Positions 27,528-35,875 of a stretch of 39,834 nt of DNA are shown piece by piece (the first letter of the stretch is position 1; each line of letters begins with the position of its first letter). The stretch covers positions 1 to 39,834 of the forward strand of contig JBGCFT010000180.1 in NCBI GenBank assembly GCA_045107085.1, read 5' to 3'. The notes under the pieces are model-generated. The model saw only the letters and a list, made by a program, of their open reading frames with translations, made no database searches and was not told where the DNA came from. The position numbers and the translations under genes were made by a program. The DNA comes from NORP309 sp045107085 (GTDB lineage: Bacteria > Pseudomonadota > Gammaproteobacteria > Xanthomonadales > Marinicellaceae).

Positions 27528-28673
27528 TTATCTGGAATATTCGAATGCTGTCAAGGTTCCATCTTTATTATACGCTATCATTAGTGAACCATCATTCACT
27601 ACATTAGAATAAAATTCAGATTTACCAAGCCTTGTTCTGGCTAAAAACTCTCCATTTTCACCATCTAGAACATGGATATACCCATCTATATCTCCTACAA
27701 TAACATCACCCAGATAAAAAATAGGTCTTGTTGTTTTTCTATATTTGAGTTCAGATGTACTCCATTCCTCAGTTCCACTGGTTCTATTCAATGCATAAAC
27801 ATTTGATTCTTGATCTAAAATATATAGGTTATTCCTTGAAGCAGTCACTCCATTAGCAGATCCCACATCTTTAGACCACATCACTCTTCCTGATTCAGTT
27901 GCAACTGAAATTGTTTTCCCTACTGCACTCGATAAATAGAGATCAGTAGCAATTAATGCCATATCTCCATCTATGTCAACTAGTCGATCCAATTCTGTTT
28001 TTCCATTTGCATCAATAACATTTTGTGACCAAATAACTTCTCCACTTTCTTGCTTAATAGCTGCCACTTTACCACTGTCAAATCCTATATAAACGCGCCC
28101 TGCTTTAACCACAGGTATTGAGTTACCCCGTCTGGTTAATTCAGACATATTGGTATCAAATAACCAATTTCTAGCACCAGTCTCAGCATTCAATGAATAG
28201 ACTCTTCCATCTTGTGCACGGACAATGACCATGTTGTTATCAACAATCGGAGGTGACAATATCTCTGAAGATAATCGAACATTCCACTTTTCTGCTCCCG
28301 TATTTTTGTCTAATGCGACAACAAAGCCCTCAGGAGTTCCTATAGCAAGTATATCAACACCCACACCAGGACCAGAACTAATTTCATAGCCAAGCTCAAC
28401 ATTCCAATCTGTGGATCCATTACTCGTGGATAACCTCATAACTTCTCCCCATTGACCAGCAACATAGACTTTATCATCGTCGATTGAGGGAATTAATTGA
28501 TATCCGTATGCTTTCTTTCCATCATTGAGTTCTTTAGACCAAAGTACTTTGAATGTACCTGTTTGAGTGATTTCCTCTAGATCTACAGGTTCAAAGTCTT
28601 CACCTTTCTTATTCTTAGAACAAGAAGTTATAAACAGTATAGAAATAATAAATAGTATTAATATTCTTTGCAT
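27528..28673 (-). CDS. bamB: Outer membrane assembly lipoprotein BamB
   Basis: Beta-propeller lipoprotein of the BAM complex that inserts outer-membrane proteins. From the ATG at 28673 it has 381 residues, close to the usual length. The signal peptide ends in a lipobox ITSC with Cys18 as the lipidated residue. PQQ-like blades follow, with repeated motifs such as GEVMRLSTSNGSTDWNVEL, VVALDKNTGAEKWNVRL and VYSLNAETGARNWLFD. I reject an upstream TTG (28700), which would put nine residues before the signal. It lies between yfgM and der, the classical order. Confidence 0.95.
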   Translation of the reverse strand: MQRILILFIISILFITSCSKNKKGEDFEPVDLEEITQTGTFKVLWSKELNDGKKAYGYQLIPSIDDDKVYVAGQWGEVMRLSTSNGSTDWNVELGYEISSGPGVGVDILAIGTPEGFVVALDKNTGAEKWNVRLSSEILSPPIVDNNMVIVRAQDGRVYSLNAETGARNWLFDTNMSELTRRGNSIPVVKAGRVYIGFDSGKVAAIKQESGEVIWSQNVIDANGKTELDRLVDIDGDMALIATDLYLSSAVGKTISVATESGRVMWSKDVGSANGVTASRNNLYILDQESNVYALNRTSGTEEWSTSELKYRKTTRPIFYLGDVIVGDIDGYIHVLDGENGEFLARTRLGKSEFYSNVVNDGSLMIAYNKDGTLTAFEYSR

Positions 28674-28714
28674 GGTCCAATTCTCTTTAAATGATCTCAA
28701 ATGTATTCAGGAAG

Positions 28715-29338
28715 TTAAATATTCTCAATTTTCATTTCAATATTCTTTTTGCTTGAATATCCATCACCATTTGCAATTGATGCTTCAAAAGCAGTTTGGG
28801 CTTTTTCATACTCACCTTTTGCAACCAATGCATCGCCTTCTATTTCTTTGGCAATTGATTGGAATGATTCAGTTGTAACACTGTTTACTAATGCTAAGGC
28901 TTCATCATGTTTAGACAAAGCATTTTGAACTCTGGCTAATCTTAACTTAACAAACTCAGTTAATAATTTATCTGGTTTAGCAGTGATAACACTATTTAGT
29001 TCAGCAGCAGCTTTTTCTAGCTCATTTTTGGCAACATATTCTTTGGCTAACAACAAACGTGCTTCAATGGTGTAAAAGTTAGTGCCATTTTGCTTTTCTA
29101 AGTCAGCAATTAATGTCTTAGCTTCATCAAATTCTGAGAGTTCCATGACATTGGTAAATTGTTTATATTGATTTGCTACTTCATATCGTTTTTCTTGCTG
29201 GCTTGATTTATAAAAATTCAAACCAAAAACGCCACCCAGTCCCAGCCCTATTCCTAAAGCTATGGTAAGCCAGTTATTCTTTATCCAATCTTTTACAATT
29301 TGTTCTTGTTCAAAATCATCGTATTCTTCAAATGCCAT
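28715..29338 (-). CDS. yfgM: YfgM-like TPR protein, ancillary SecYEG/periplasmic chaperone subunit
   Basis: A 207-residue inner-membrane protein with a short cytoplasmic N-terminus (FEEYDDFEQEQIVKDWIKNNW), one TM helix (about 24-43) and a periplasmic helical TPR-like domain. This is the layout of YfgM, which associates with the SecYEG translocon and PpiD in E. coli. It lies 41 bases before bamB and starts the yfgM-bamB-der-moeA-moeB run. hisS, which often precedes yfgM, is not here; a tRNA gene lies upstream instead. Confidence 0.9.
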   Translation of the reverse strand: MAFEEYDDFEQEQIVKDWIKNNWLTIALGIGLGLGGVFGLNFYKSSQQEKRYEVANQYKQFTNVMELSEFDEAKTLIADLEKQNGTNFYTIEARLLLAKEYVAKNELEKAAAELNSVITAKPDKLLTEFVKLRLARVQNALSKHDEALALVNSVTTESFQSIAKEIEGDALVAKGEYEKAQTAFEASIANGDGYSSKKNIEMKIENI

Positions 29339-29475
29339 GAATGTATCCTGTCTGTTGTTTTATAGCGAAAGATTCTTTTACTTAAATTGATTAATCTTTC
29401 TAAAATTTATTGATGTGAATTTTACACAAAAAAGGTACGCCATATTAACTTAATTTCAATTATTTTTCATTGAAA

Positions 29476-29508
29476 AACAAAAAAGGCCGCAAAAAATGCA
29501 GCCTTTTT
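29476..29508 (-). terminator. Intrinsic terminator of tRNA-Asn
   Basis: On the minus strand a GC-containing stem (29503-29501 with 29487-29485, then 29499-29497 with 29491-29489, one C-A mismatch) is flanked by A/T pairs and followed by a long T-rich run. It begins about nine bases after the encoded CCA end. Confidence 0.82.
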
Positions 29509-29516
29509 CTAGTATT

Positions 29517-29592
<76 letters not shown>

Positions 29593-29602
29593 ATAATTAA
29601 GA

Positions 29603-29636
29603 GCGAGCATTTTAACCCATAATGTTCATCTGTCAA
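29603..29636 (-). promoter_or_regulatory. Promoter of tRNA-Asn with GC-rich discriminator
   Basis: On the minus strand a consensus TTGACA (29636-29631) and TAAAAT (29614-29609) are separated by 16 bases. The GC-rich discriminator GCTCGC (29608-29603) follows. It lies just upstream of the mature tRNA. GC-rich discriminators are typical of stable-RNA promoters under ppGpp control; that regulation is inferred. Confidence 0.85.
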
Positions 29637-29649
29637 CAACTTTAGAATA

Positions 29650-30369
29650 TTATTTTAACTTTTTATCTAGCTTAGAAAGAAAGCCTCGTAAAATGTCGAT
29701 CTCGTGCCTTTTAAGGCGAGTGCGATTATACATGAGTCTTATTTTTGTTTTCAATGATTCATGACCTTCTTTACGCAAATAAAGCGCTTTTTCCATCACA
29801 TTAAAATAATGTTGGTAAAAGCTCTCCATTTTTTCAGCATTAACATAATCCTCATCAACTAATATTTCAACCGCAGGCTCCTCACTTATTGCTGCCATAC
29901 GACATTCATAAGCAAGTACTTGAACTGCTGATGCTAAATTTAAAGAAGAAAATGTTTCAACAGTTGGTAAGCGCACCAAATAATGACACCTTTCGACTTC
30001 CTCATTGGTCATTCCATACCTTTCCTTACCAAACACCAAGGAGACTTGGTGTTGTTTGGATTCATTAATTAACAATTTGGCGGCTTGTCTTGCATCAATT
30101 ACAGGAATATCCATATGTCTTTTGCGTGCGGTGGTTCCAATCACCAGCTTTGAACTTTGAATAGCATCATCTATATTGTTGCATATATCAGCATTAAATA
30201 AAAGGTCATCTGCTCCCGATGCACGAGAGGTAGCTTGAGCACTGGGAAAGTCCTCTGGATTAACCAATGCTAAATCAGTTATGCCCATTGTTTTCATGGC
30301 ACGGGCTGATGCACCAATATTTCCAGAATGGGTGGTTCCCAATAAAACAAATCTAATATTATTTACCAT
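29650..30369 (-). CDS. trmJ: tRNA (cytidine/uridine-2'-O-)-methyltransferase TrmJ
   Basis: SPOUT-fold methyltransferase that 2'-O-methylates position 32 in the anticodon loop of several tRNAs. From the ATG at 30369 it has 239 residues. The conserved motifs are THSGNIGASARAM (13-25, Arg23 being the catalytic-type Arg), LVFGKERYGMTNEE (111-124) and SSLNLASAV (141-149). A helical C-terminal extension is typical of TrmJ. A start 24 bases further upstream is open but adds nonspecific residues. It is divergent from suhB, the same arrangement as in E. coli; iscR, its usual neighbour there, is not present. Confidence 0.93.
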   Translation of the reverse strand: MVNNIRFVLLGTTHSGNIGASARAMKTMGITDLALVNPEDFPSAQATSRASGADDLLFNADICNNIDDAIQSSKLVIGTTARKRHMDIPVIDARQAAKLLINESKQHQVSLVFGKERYGMTNEEVERCHYLVRLPTVETFSSLNLASAVQVLAYECRMAAISEEPAVEILVDEDYVNAEKMESFYQHYFNVMEKALYLRKEGHESLKTKIRLMYNRTRLKRHEIDILRGFLSKLDKKLK

Positions 30370-30374
30370 GACCG

Positions 30375-30479
30375 TTAAGTAGTATAAAAACATAGCATTT
30401 TACTTAAAACTGAAGAGATTAAATATATTATTAAGTAAATTAACGGTATCATACGCGATTATTCAATTTGTTTACTTAA
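30375..30479. repeat. Four alternating copies of heptamer TACTTAA between trmJ and suhB
   Basis: TTAAGTA at 30375-30381, TACTTAA at 30401-30407, TTAAGTA at 30431-30437 and TACTTAA at 30473-30479 alternate in orientation. An additional 8-base inverted repeat is ACCGTTAA (30371-30378) with TTAACGGT (30440-30447). They fill the divergent promoter region. They could be operators for a dimeric regulator or form cruciform/hairpin structures; function is unproven. Confidence 0.5.
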
Positions 30480-30482
30480 GTT

Positions 30483-31274
30483 ATGCGTCAGCCAGAAATT
30501 AATATTGCAGAAAAAGCCGCTTTTAAAGCAGGTGGAGTTCTATTAAGACTACAAAAACAAGTACATTCTTTACATGTGTTTAAGAAAAGAGAAAACGACT
30601 TTATCAGTATTGCTCAGCAAGACGCAAAACAAGCCATTATAGAGGTAATTAGTAAAGCCCATCCTGAACATGCAATTATTGGTGAAGATGGAAGCTTGAT
30701 TGGAAATGTTGAATCTGATCATATTTGGATTGCAGATGCATTAGATGGCACGGTTAATTTTTTACATGGGATCCCACATTATTGTGTCTCTGTGGCTTTA
30801 GAAATAAAAGGTAAAATAGAACATGCTCTGATTCACGATCCTGTTAGAGATGAAACCTTTTATGCAAGCCGAGGTTATGGCGCTTATTTAAATGAAACAC
30901 GTTTAAGGATTGATTTCAGGTCTTATTTAAATCAGGCTTTAATAGCTACCGGCTTTCCAGTTAGAAAACCTGAAGTCATTAATAAGTATATGCTTCAGTT
31001 TAAATCAATTTTCAAATCGGTTGGAGATGTCAGACGTTCTGGTTCATGTGCTTTAGATTTGGCCTACGTTGCGGCAGGTCGAGTAGATGGTTACTGGGAG
31101 ATGGCATTAGAGAAGAAAGAAATGGCAGCGGGTGCTTTAATAATTTTAGAAGCCGGTGGGGAATGCAAAGATTTCAAACTGGACAAAGATTACTTAAATA
31201 GCGGTAATATTATTGCCGGTAACCTAAAGATAATTTCCGCCTTGCAAAATAAGATAAAAGCATCTGGTGCTTAA
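30483..31274 (+). CDS. suhB: SuhB-like inositol monophosphatase family protein with altered metal site
   Basis: A 263-residue member of the inositol monophosphatase family. In E. coli SuhB is also a NusA/RNA-polymerase partner in rRNA transcription complexes and ribosome biogenesis. Similarity to SuhB is clear across the protein, for example in CALDLAYVAAGRVDGYWE and GNIIAGN. The metal site departs from the family: Asp85/Asp88 of ADALDGT are kept, but the usual GEE is GED (Glu68-Asp69). The Asp of the NVDKAAE-type segment is replaced by Gln45, and WDxAAG is replaced by KEMAAG (Glu213). Catalysis may be weak or lost. Position opposite trmJ supports the name. No strong Shine-Dalgarno sequence is seen before the ATG. 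Confidence 0.88.
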   Translation: MRQPEINIAEKAAFKAGGVLLRLQKQVHSLHVFKKRENDFISIAQQDAKQAIIEVISKAHPEHAIIGEDGSLIGNVESDHIWIADALDGTVNFLHGIPHYCVSVALEIKGKIEHALIHDPVRDETFYASRGYGAYLNETRLRIDFRSYLNQALIATGFPVRKPEVINKYMLQFKSIFKSVGDVRRSGSCALDLAYVAAGRVDGYWEMALEKKEMAAGALIILEAGGECKDFKLDKDYLNSGNIIAGNLKIISALQNKIKASGA

Positions 31275-31278
31275 TTTA

Positions 31279-31306
31279 TTGAGTTAATTTTCTCAACTTG
31301 TTTTTT
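31279..31306 (+). terminator. Probable intrinsic terminator of suhB
   Basis: A short TTGAG/CTCAA stem (31279-31283 with 31292-31296) with an eight-base loop is followed by a T-rich run at 31298-31306. It lies just after the suhB stop and overlaps the end of the convergent transporter gene. The stem is only 5 bp, hence moderate confidence. Confidence 0.45.
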
Positions 31307-32570
31307 CTTGTGTGATTTTATCAAAGGTCTGATGTGCTAACTTACCGACTTTAATCGCATTTATTAGCCAAATGGCACTAAATAATACTCCAAAAATAGC
31401 CAAAACTCTTAAGCTATCAGTAAAAAATGCAACAGCATTTATAAATAACAACTGAGTAAAAACATCACCAGCTCTATAAATTACTGTGTCCAGAAAATTT
31501 TTGAATTTGTATTTTATATTTTTACTTAGTCCAGTAAACAACCAATCCGTTGGTGGTTTCATGATGCCATAAGCGCCACTGCGCTGAATAATAATGCCTC
31601 CCAGAACGATTTGAATGACTGGCATTAATCCAAACAATAAAAATGCAAAAATCATTATTGTGGGATAAATACCCAATATTTTATGAATCTGGAACTTCTG
31701 TAAAAAATAAGGTGTTAATATTAATTGAAAAAATAAAGTTAACACATTTGTTAACGTATTAATATTAGCAAAAATGCTGGTTCTCACATCACGATCTATA
31801 AAATACTCCCTTACAAATTGTCCTTGAAGATAATAAAAAATACCTCCAATTAAAACAGACATGACTGTCATTAATGCAATTTGCTGTAATAATTTTGAAG
31901 CAAGGATCAACTTCATTCCCTCGATGGGAGAGCCGCCAAGTGGAGCTTCTTGATTTTCAGAAGAAGTATTAGCGTATATTCTAACTTTATACACTGCAAA
32001 TATACACATCATTAAAAATAAAAAAGAGACCAAAAGTAAATTTATGGTGCCAATCTTATGTACCAAAATTGCTGTAATAATGCCTCCAGTTATTCCACCT
32101 GTACTTCCGCCAGCTGCGATCACTCCAAATAATCTTTTGCCTTGTTTTTTACTATATACATCTGACATAAAGCTCCAAAAAACTGAAACTATAAATACGT
32201 TGTATACACTGACGAAAACAAAAAACACCCTTGCTAGAGCAACATTTTCTGTACCAATTAAATGAAATAGGCCCCACATAAATAGAATCAGCACCCCAAA
32301 AAAACCGTAAATTATAGGAATAAATTGTTTTCTTGAATATTTTGAAACTATTTTTCCATAAATAGGTTGAATCAACAACATCACTATAAATGTTGATAAA
32401 AACAACATATCATAATTTTCAGGTCCAGCAGTGACTCCCATAACTTCACGTATGGGTCGCAATATAAAATAACCTGTTAATAAGAAATAAAAATATAAAA
32501 ATGACCAAATTAATGGTTGCCATTCATTGGATTTAACTTGCGATTTAAAATAGGCGATTATTTTATTCAT
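31293..32570 (-). CDS. MFS-fold transporter, ATP/ADP (NTP/NDP) exchange carrier-like
   Basis: A 425-residue membrane protein with about 12 TM helices. The N-terminus (NEWQPLIWSFLYFYFLLTGY, then FILRPIREVMG) and the loop with SDVYSKKQGKRLFGVIAAGGS fit bacterial proteins annotated as MFS or NTP/NDP exchange transporters related to the TLC ATP/ADP translocases. Free-living bacteria do carry such homologues, with unknown substrate, so nucleotide exchange is only a family-based guess. The start overlaps the end of alr by eight bases, so the two are translationally coupled. It converges on suhB. Confidence 0.72.
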   Translation of the reverse strand: MNKIIAYFKSQVKSNEWQPLIWSFLYFYFLLTGYFILRPIREVMGVTAGPENYDMLFLSTFIVMLLIQPIYGKIVSKYSRKQFIPIIYGFFGVLILFMWGLFHLIGTENVALARVFFVFVSVYNVFIVSVFWSFMSDVYSKKQGKRLFGVIAAGGSTGGITGGIITAILVHKIGTINLLLVSFLFLMMCIFAVYKVRIYANTSSENQEAPLGGSPIEGMKLILASKLLQQIALMTVMSVLIGGIFYYLQGQFVREYFIDRDVRTSIFANINTLTNVLTLFFQLILTPYFLQKFQIHKILGIYPTIMIFAFLLFGLMPVIQIVLGGIIIQRSGAYGIMKPPTDWLFTGLSKNIKYKFKNFLDTVIYRAGDVFTQLLFINAVAFFTDSLRVLAIFGVLFSAIWLINAIKVGKLAHQTFDKITQEKTS

Positions 32571-33645
32571 TGGTATACTGATATTTAACCCGAGATGTTA
32601 TTTGACATAGTAGCACATAAGGGATGGTGAAGGCATTAGTCGCCACTGTTTCTAATGGCAATTGCTGGTTCATGTCTTCGCCCCAAACCAAAACTGAATC
32701 TCCTATTTGAATAGTCTGTATATGAGAAATATCTATTGCCAACATATCCATAGAGACCCTGCCTACTATATTGGCTTTTTGGTTGTTATAACTCACATAA
32801 GCCTTGGTAGATAATGTCCAAGGATAGCCATCGCCATAACCAATTCCTATAATGGCAATTTTCATATCTGATTGTGCAAAAAATGTCTGAGAATAACCTA
32901 TAGATTCTCCTGATTGAACCTCTTTGATGGCTATAACATTTGATTTGACTGTCATCACAGGCTTTAACCCAAATTCATCTGCTTTTGTGTTTTCTACTGG
33001 CGAAACACCAAATAACGCTAACCCTACTCGACTCCATTCTTGTTTCAAGTGGTTTCCATTTAACAAGGCAGATGAATTTGATAAGGACATTTGATGGCCT
33101 TTTGCATATTTTAGAAAACTGCTTTTTTGCTTATTGGTAAATTGGCTCTCCATTAAATTAGCAGATGCCAAATGACTCATTAACACAATTTCCTGTGTGT
33201 TTTTGTTGCTCTCTAATTCTTTTAATGCCAATGAAAAATCATTGTGATTAAAACCCAATCTATTCATTCCAGTGTCAAGTTTCAACCAAATATTGATTTT
33301 TTGATCTGTAGAAGCAGCTCGTAATAAATCAAGTTGATATTGCTGGTGAATAACACTGTCAAATTTGTTATCAAAAACTGCTTGAAGTTCTTTTTTATCT
33401 AAATACCCTTCTAATAATAGAATGCGTACATTGGGTCGAATTGACCTAATAATCAAAGCCTCATCAATGGTTGCAACAGCAAAACAGTCTACATCATCTA
33501 AAGCCTTTACAATTCTTTTCAAACCATGGCCATAGGCATCGGCTTTGACAACTAAAATTAATTTATCAGGAGCTAGATTTGATAACACATTAAAATTGTG
33601 TCTTAAATTATTGTAATTTATAATGGCTTTGGTTCCGCGACTCAT
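32563..33645 (-). CDS. alr: Alanine racemase
   Basis: PLP-dependent enzyme making D-alanine for peptidoglycan, 360 residues. The PLP lysine is Lys34 in VVKADAYGHG. The second catalytic residue, Tyr, is in GIGYGDGYP. Other conserved segments are WLKLDTGMNRLGF and GRVSMDM. It lies nine bases downstream of dnaB, as dnaB-alr do in E. coli, and overlaps the transporter gene at its 3' end. Confidence 0.96.
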   Translation of the reverse strand: MSRGTKAIINYNNLRHNFNVLSNLAPDKLILVVKADAYGHGLKRIVKALDDVDCFAVATIDEALIIRSIRPNVRILLLEGYLDKKELQAVFDNKFDSVIHQQYQLDLLRAASTDQKINIWLKLDTGMNRLGFNHNDFSLALKELESNKNTQEIVLMSHLASANLMESQFTNKQKSSFLKYAKGHQMSLSNSSALLNGNHLKQEWSRVGLALFGVSPVENTKADEFGLKPVMTVKSNVIAIKEVQSGESIGYSQTFFAQSDMKIAIIGIGYGDGYPWTLSTKAYVSYNNQKANIVGRVSMDMLAIDISHIQTIQIGDSVLVWGEDMNQQLPLETVATNAFTIPYVLLCQITSRVKYQYTNE

Positions 33646-33654
33646 TGACTTTTA

Positions 33655-35061
33655 TTAATGATGACTCGGGTTAGTATCTATGCCAATATCATCAAGAAAA
33701 TTTTCAAAACGTGTAAATTCACCAATAAATGTTAAAGGCACCATACCAGTAGAGCCATGTCTGTGTTTGCCTAAAATTATTTCAGCTTTGCCTTTGTGCA
33801 TAGAATCTTCATTATATACCTCATCTCTATAAATAAAAACAATCAAATCCGCATCTTGTTCTATGGCTCCTGATTCACGTAAATCAGACATAACTGGACG
33901 TTTATTAGGCCTTTGTTCAAGTGAACGATTTAATTGAGATAAGGCGATAACGGGAATATCTAATTCTTTTGCTAACCCTTTAAGAGATCTTGAAATTTCT
34001 GAAATTTCATTCACGCGGTTTTCTGAACCTTTAATTTGCATTAGTTGTAAATAATCTATCACTATGAGGTCTAATCCATGTTGTCGCTGTAACCTTCGGC
34101 ACCTGGCTCGCATTTCCATAGGAGATAAGGCTGGAGTATCGTCAATAAATATTTTTGAATTGGCCATTAATTGTTGATTTTGACCTATTCTTGGCCATTC
34201 ATGATCTTGCAAGTTACCCGTTTTTAATTTTCCAGAGTTAATTCTAGACAAAGAAGACATCATGCGCATAACCAATTGGACTGCTGACATTTCCATACTA
34301 AAAATAGCGACACTTGATCCATGTTGAATGGCTGCTTTTTCAACAATATTCATGGCAAAAGATGTTTTACCCATGGCTGGACGTCCTGCAACAATAATCA
34401 AGTCGGATTTTTGCAAACCATTGGTTTTCTTATCAAAATCAGTAAAACCAGTAGGAATGCCAGTCATGCTTCCATCAGACTCGCTCATTTCTTCAATGGT
34501 CTCTACTGCTTGGCGCAAAAGTCCTTTAATGTCTTGAAAACCACTTTTAGATTTTAGGGTTTGTTCACGAATGCCAAACACTTCTTTTTCTGCTTCTTCT
34601 AATAAATCATCACTGCTCTTACCCTCTGGATTGAAGGCATTTTCAGTTAAGGTGTTACCAGTTTGAATGAGTTGTCTCAGAACAGATTTTTCTCTGACTA
34701 TTTCTGCATAAGCCTTTATGTTCGCAGCACCAGGAATGTTACTTGCTATTTCTATTAAATAGTCCTCACCACCAGCATCTTCAATTAATTGATGGGTATC
34801 CAACCATTCTCCGACAGTAATGACATCGCAAGGTTTGGTCTCATCACTTAATGCTTTGATGGCTTTAAAAATAAGTGCATGATCATTACGATAAAAATCA
34901 TCTTCGCTGAGTAAATCCGCGACTTTATCCCAAGCATCTTTGACCAACAACAATCCACCCAAAACAGAGCGTTCAGCATCATCAGACTGAGGTGGAACCT
35001 TGAGATTATTTACTTTGTTTGTTTTTGCCTTAGTGGCTTTATTTCTAGAAAAATCGTTCAT
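33655..35061 (-). CDS. dnaB: Replicative DNA helicase DnaB
   Basis: Hexameric replication-fork helicase of 468 residues. The N-terminal domain (about 25-130) starts at PPQSDDAERSVLGGLLL. The RecA-like domain has Walker A GRPAMGKTS (226-234) and Walker B LIVIDYLQL (332-340), plus SQLNRSLEQRP and DLRESGAIEQDADLI. There is no intein, an insertion seen in some dnaB genes. It is followed directly by alr. Upstream lies the terminator of the ribosomal protein operon, so it should have its own promoter in the short gap; I see no good one. Confidence 0.97.
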   Translation of the reverse strand: MNDFSRNKATKAKTNKVNNLKVPPQSDDAERSVLGGLLLVKDAWDKVADLLSEDDFYRNDHALIFKAIKALSDETKPCDVITVGEWLDTHQLIEDAGGEDYLIEIASNIPGAANIKAYAEIVREKSVLRQLIQTGNTLTENAFNPEGKSSDDLLEEAEKEVFGIREQTLKSKSGFQDIKGLLRQAVETIEEMSESDGSMTGIPTGFTDFDKKTNGLQKSDLIIVAGRPAMGKTSFAMNIVEKAAIQHGSSVAIFSMEMSAVQLVMRMMSSLSRINSGKLKTGNLQDHEWPRIGQNQQLMANSKIFIDDTPALSPMEMRARCRRLQRQHGLDLIVIDYLQLMQIKGSENRVNEISEISRSLKGLAKELDIPVIALSQLNRSLEQRPNKRPVMSDLRESGAIEQDADLIVFIYRDEVYNEDSMHKGKAEIILGKHRHGSTGMVPLTFIGEFTRFENFLDDIGIDTNPSHH

Positions 35062-35114
35062 ATCACCATTGTAACTTAATTATTTAAATGTATTGTGCCA
35101 TTTTTTATTTTTGT

Positions 35115-35144
35115 AAAAAAAAACCCAGTTGAAAACTGGGCTTT
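35115..35144 (-). terminator. Intrinsic terminator of rpsF-rpsR-rplI
   Basis: On the minus strand CCCAGTT/AACTGGG (35140-35134 with 35130-35124) with a three-base loop is followed by nine T (35123-35115). It lies 31 bases past the rplI stop and before dnaB. Confidence 0.9.
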
Positions 35145-35174
35145 TTAAATTGAGAGACTTAAATTATTTAAAAT

Positions 35175-35627
35175 TTATGTTTCTTCACCAACTACTAATA
35201 ATGTGAATTTAGCGTTAACATCGGCATGGAAAGATAATTCAATCTCTTCTTCGCCTGCTTCTCTAATAACGCCTTCAGACATAATCACTTCACTTTTATC
35301 AACTGGAAAACCATTTTGAGTGAGTTTTTCTGCAATCTCTCTTGGACCAATTGAACCATACAATTTGCCTTCAGGACTGGCATTAGACGTGATGGTTATT
35401 TCTAACCCTTCGATTGATTCAGCACGGGCTTTTGCCGCTGCTAATGTATCTTTTTCTTTAGCAATTAATTCAGATTTGCGCTCTTCGAATAATTTGATAT
35501 TGGCTTCTGTTGCCATTGAAGCTTTGGCTTGAGGGATCAAATAATTTCTTGCAAAACCTGGTTTTACTGAAACAACTTCACCTAACTCACCAAGGTTCTG
35601 TACAGTTTGTAATAATATTACTTGCAT
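35175..35627 (-). CDS. rplI: 50S ribosomal protein L9
   Basis: A 150-residue L9, the usual length. It starts MQVILLQTVQNLGELGEVVSVKPGFARNYLIPQ, whose conserved first domain (1-52) binds 23S rRNA. A long connecting helix (about 45-75) and a C-terminal domain follow. A good AAGGAG ribosome site lies before the ATG, 11 bases after rpsR. It is last in the operon. Confidence 0.97.
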   Translation of the reverse strand: MQVILLQTVQNLGELGEVVSVKPGFARNYLIPQAKASMATEANIKLFEERKSELIAKEKDTLAAAKARAESIEGLEITITSNASPEGKLYGSIGPREIAEKLTQNGFPVDKSEVIMSEGVIREAGEEEIELSFHADVNAKFTLLVVGEET

Positions 35628-35638
35628 ACTATTTCTCC

Positions 35639-35875
35639 TTAATAATGTTGGTCACAGTATGGTAACAATGCAATGTATCTTGCACGTTTAACAGCTGTTG
35701 TTAATTGTCTTTGATATTTAGCCTTAGTACCTGTAATGCGGCTAGGAATAATTTTTCCAGTTTCACCAACATTTTGTTTCAACGTATCTAAATCTTTGTA
35801 ATCAATATGAGTAACGCCTTCTGCAGTAAACTTACAAAAACGTTTGCGGTTGTTTTGTCTTCTTCTTTGTTGCAT
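35639..35875 (-). CDS. rpsR: 30S ribosomal protein S18
   Basis: A 78-residue basic protein of the small subunit platform, partner of S6. The N-terminal RRRQNNRKRFCKF and the core DYKDLDTLKQ and GKIIPSRITGTKAKYQRQL are highly conserved. The ATG overlaps the rpsF stop by one base (TAATG), which makes the two genes coupled; the priB gene found between them in enterobacteria is absent. Confidence 0.97.
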   Translation of the reverse strand: MQQRRRQNNRKRFCKFTAEGVTHIDYKDLDTLKQNVGETGKIIPSRITGTKAKYQRQLTTAVKRARYIALLPYCDQHY

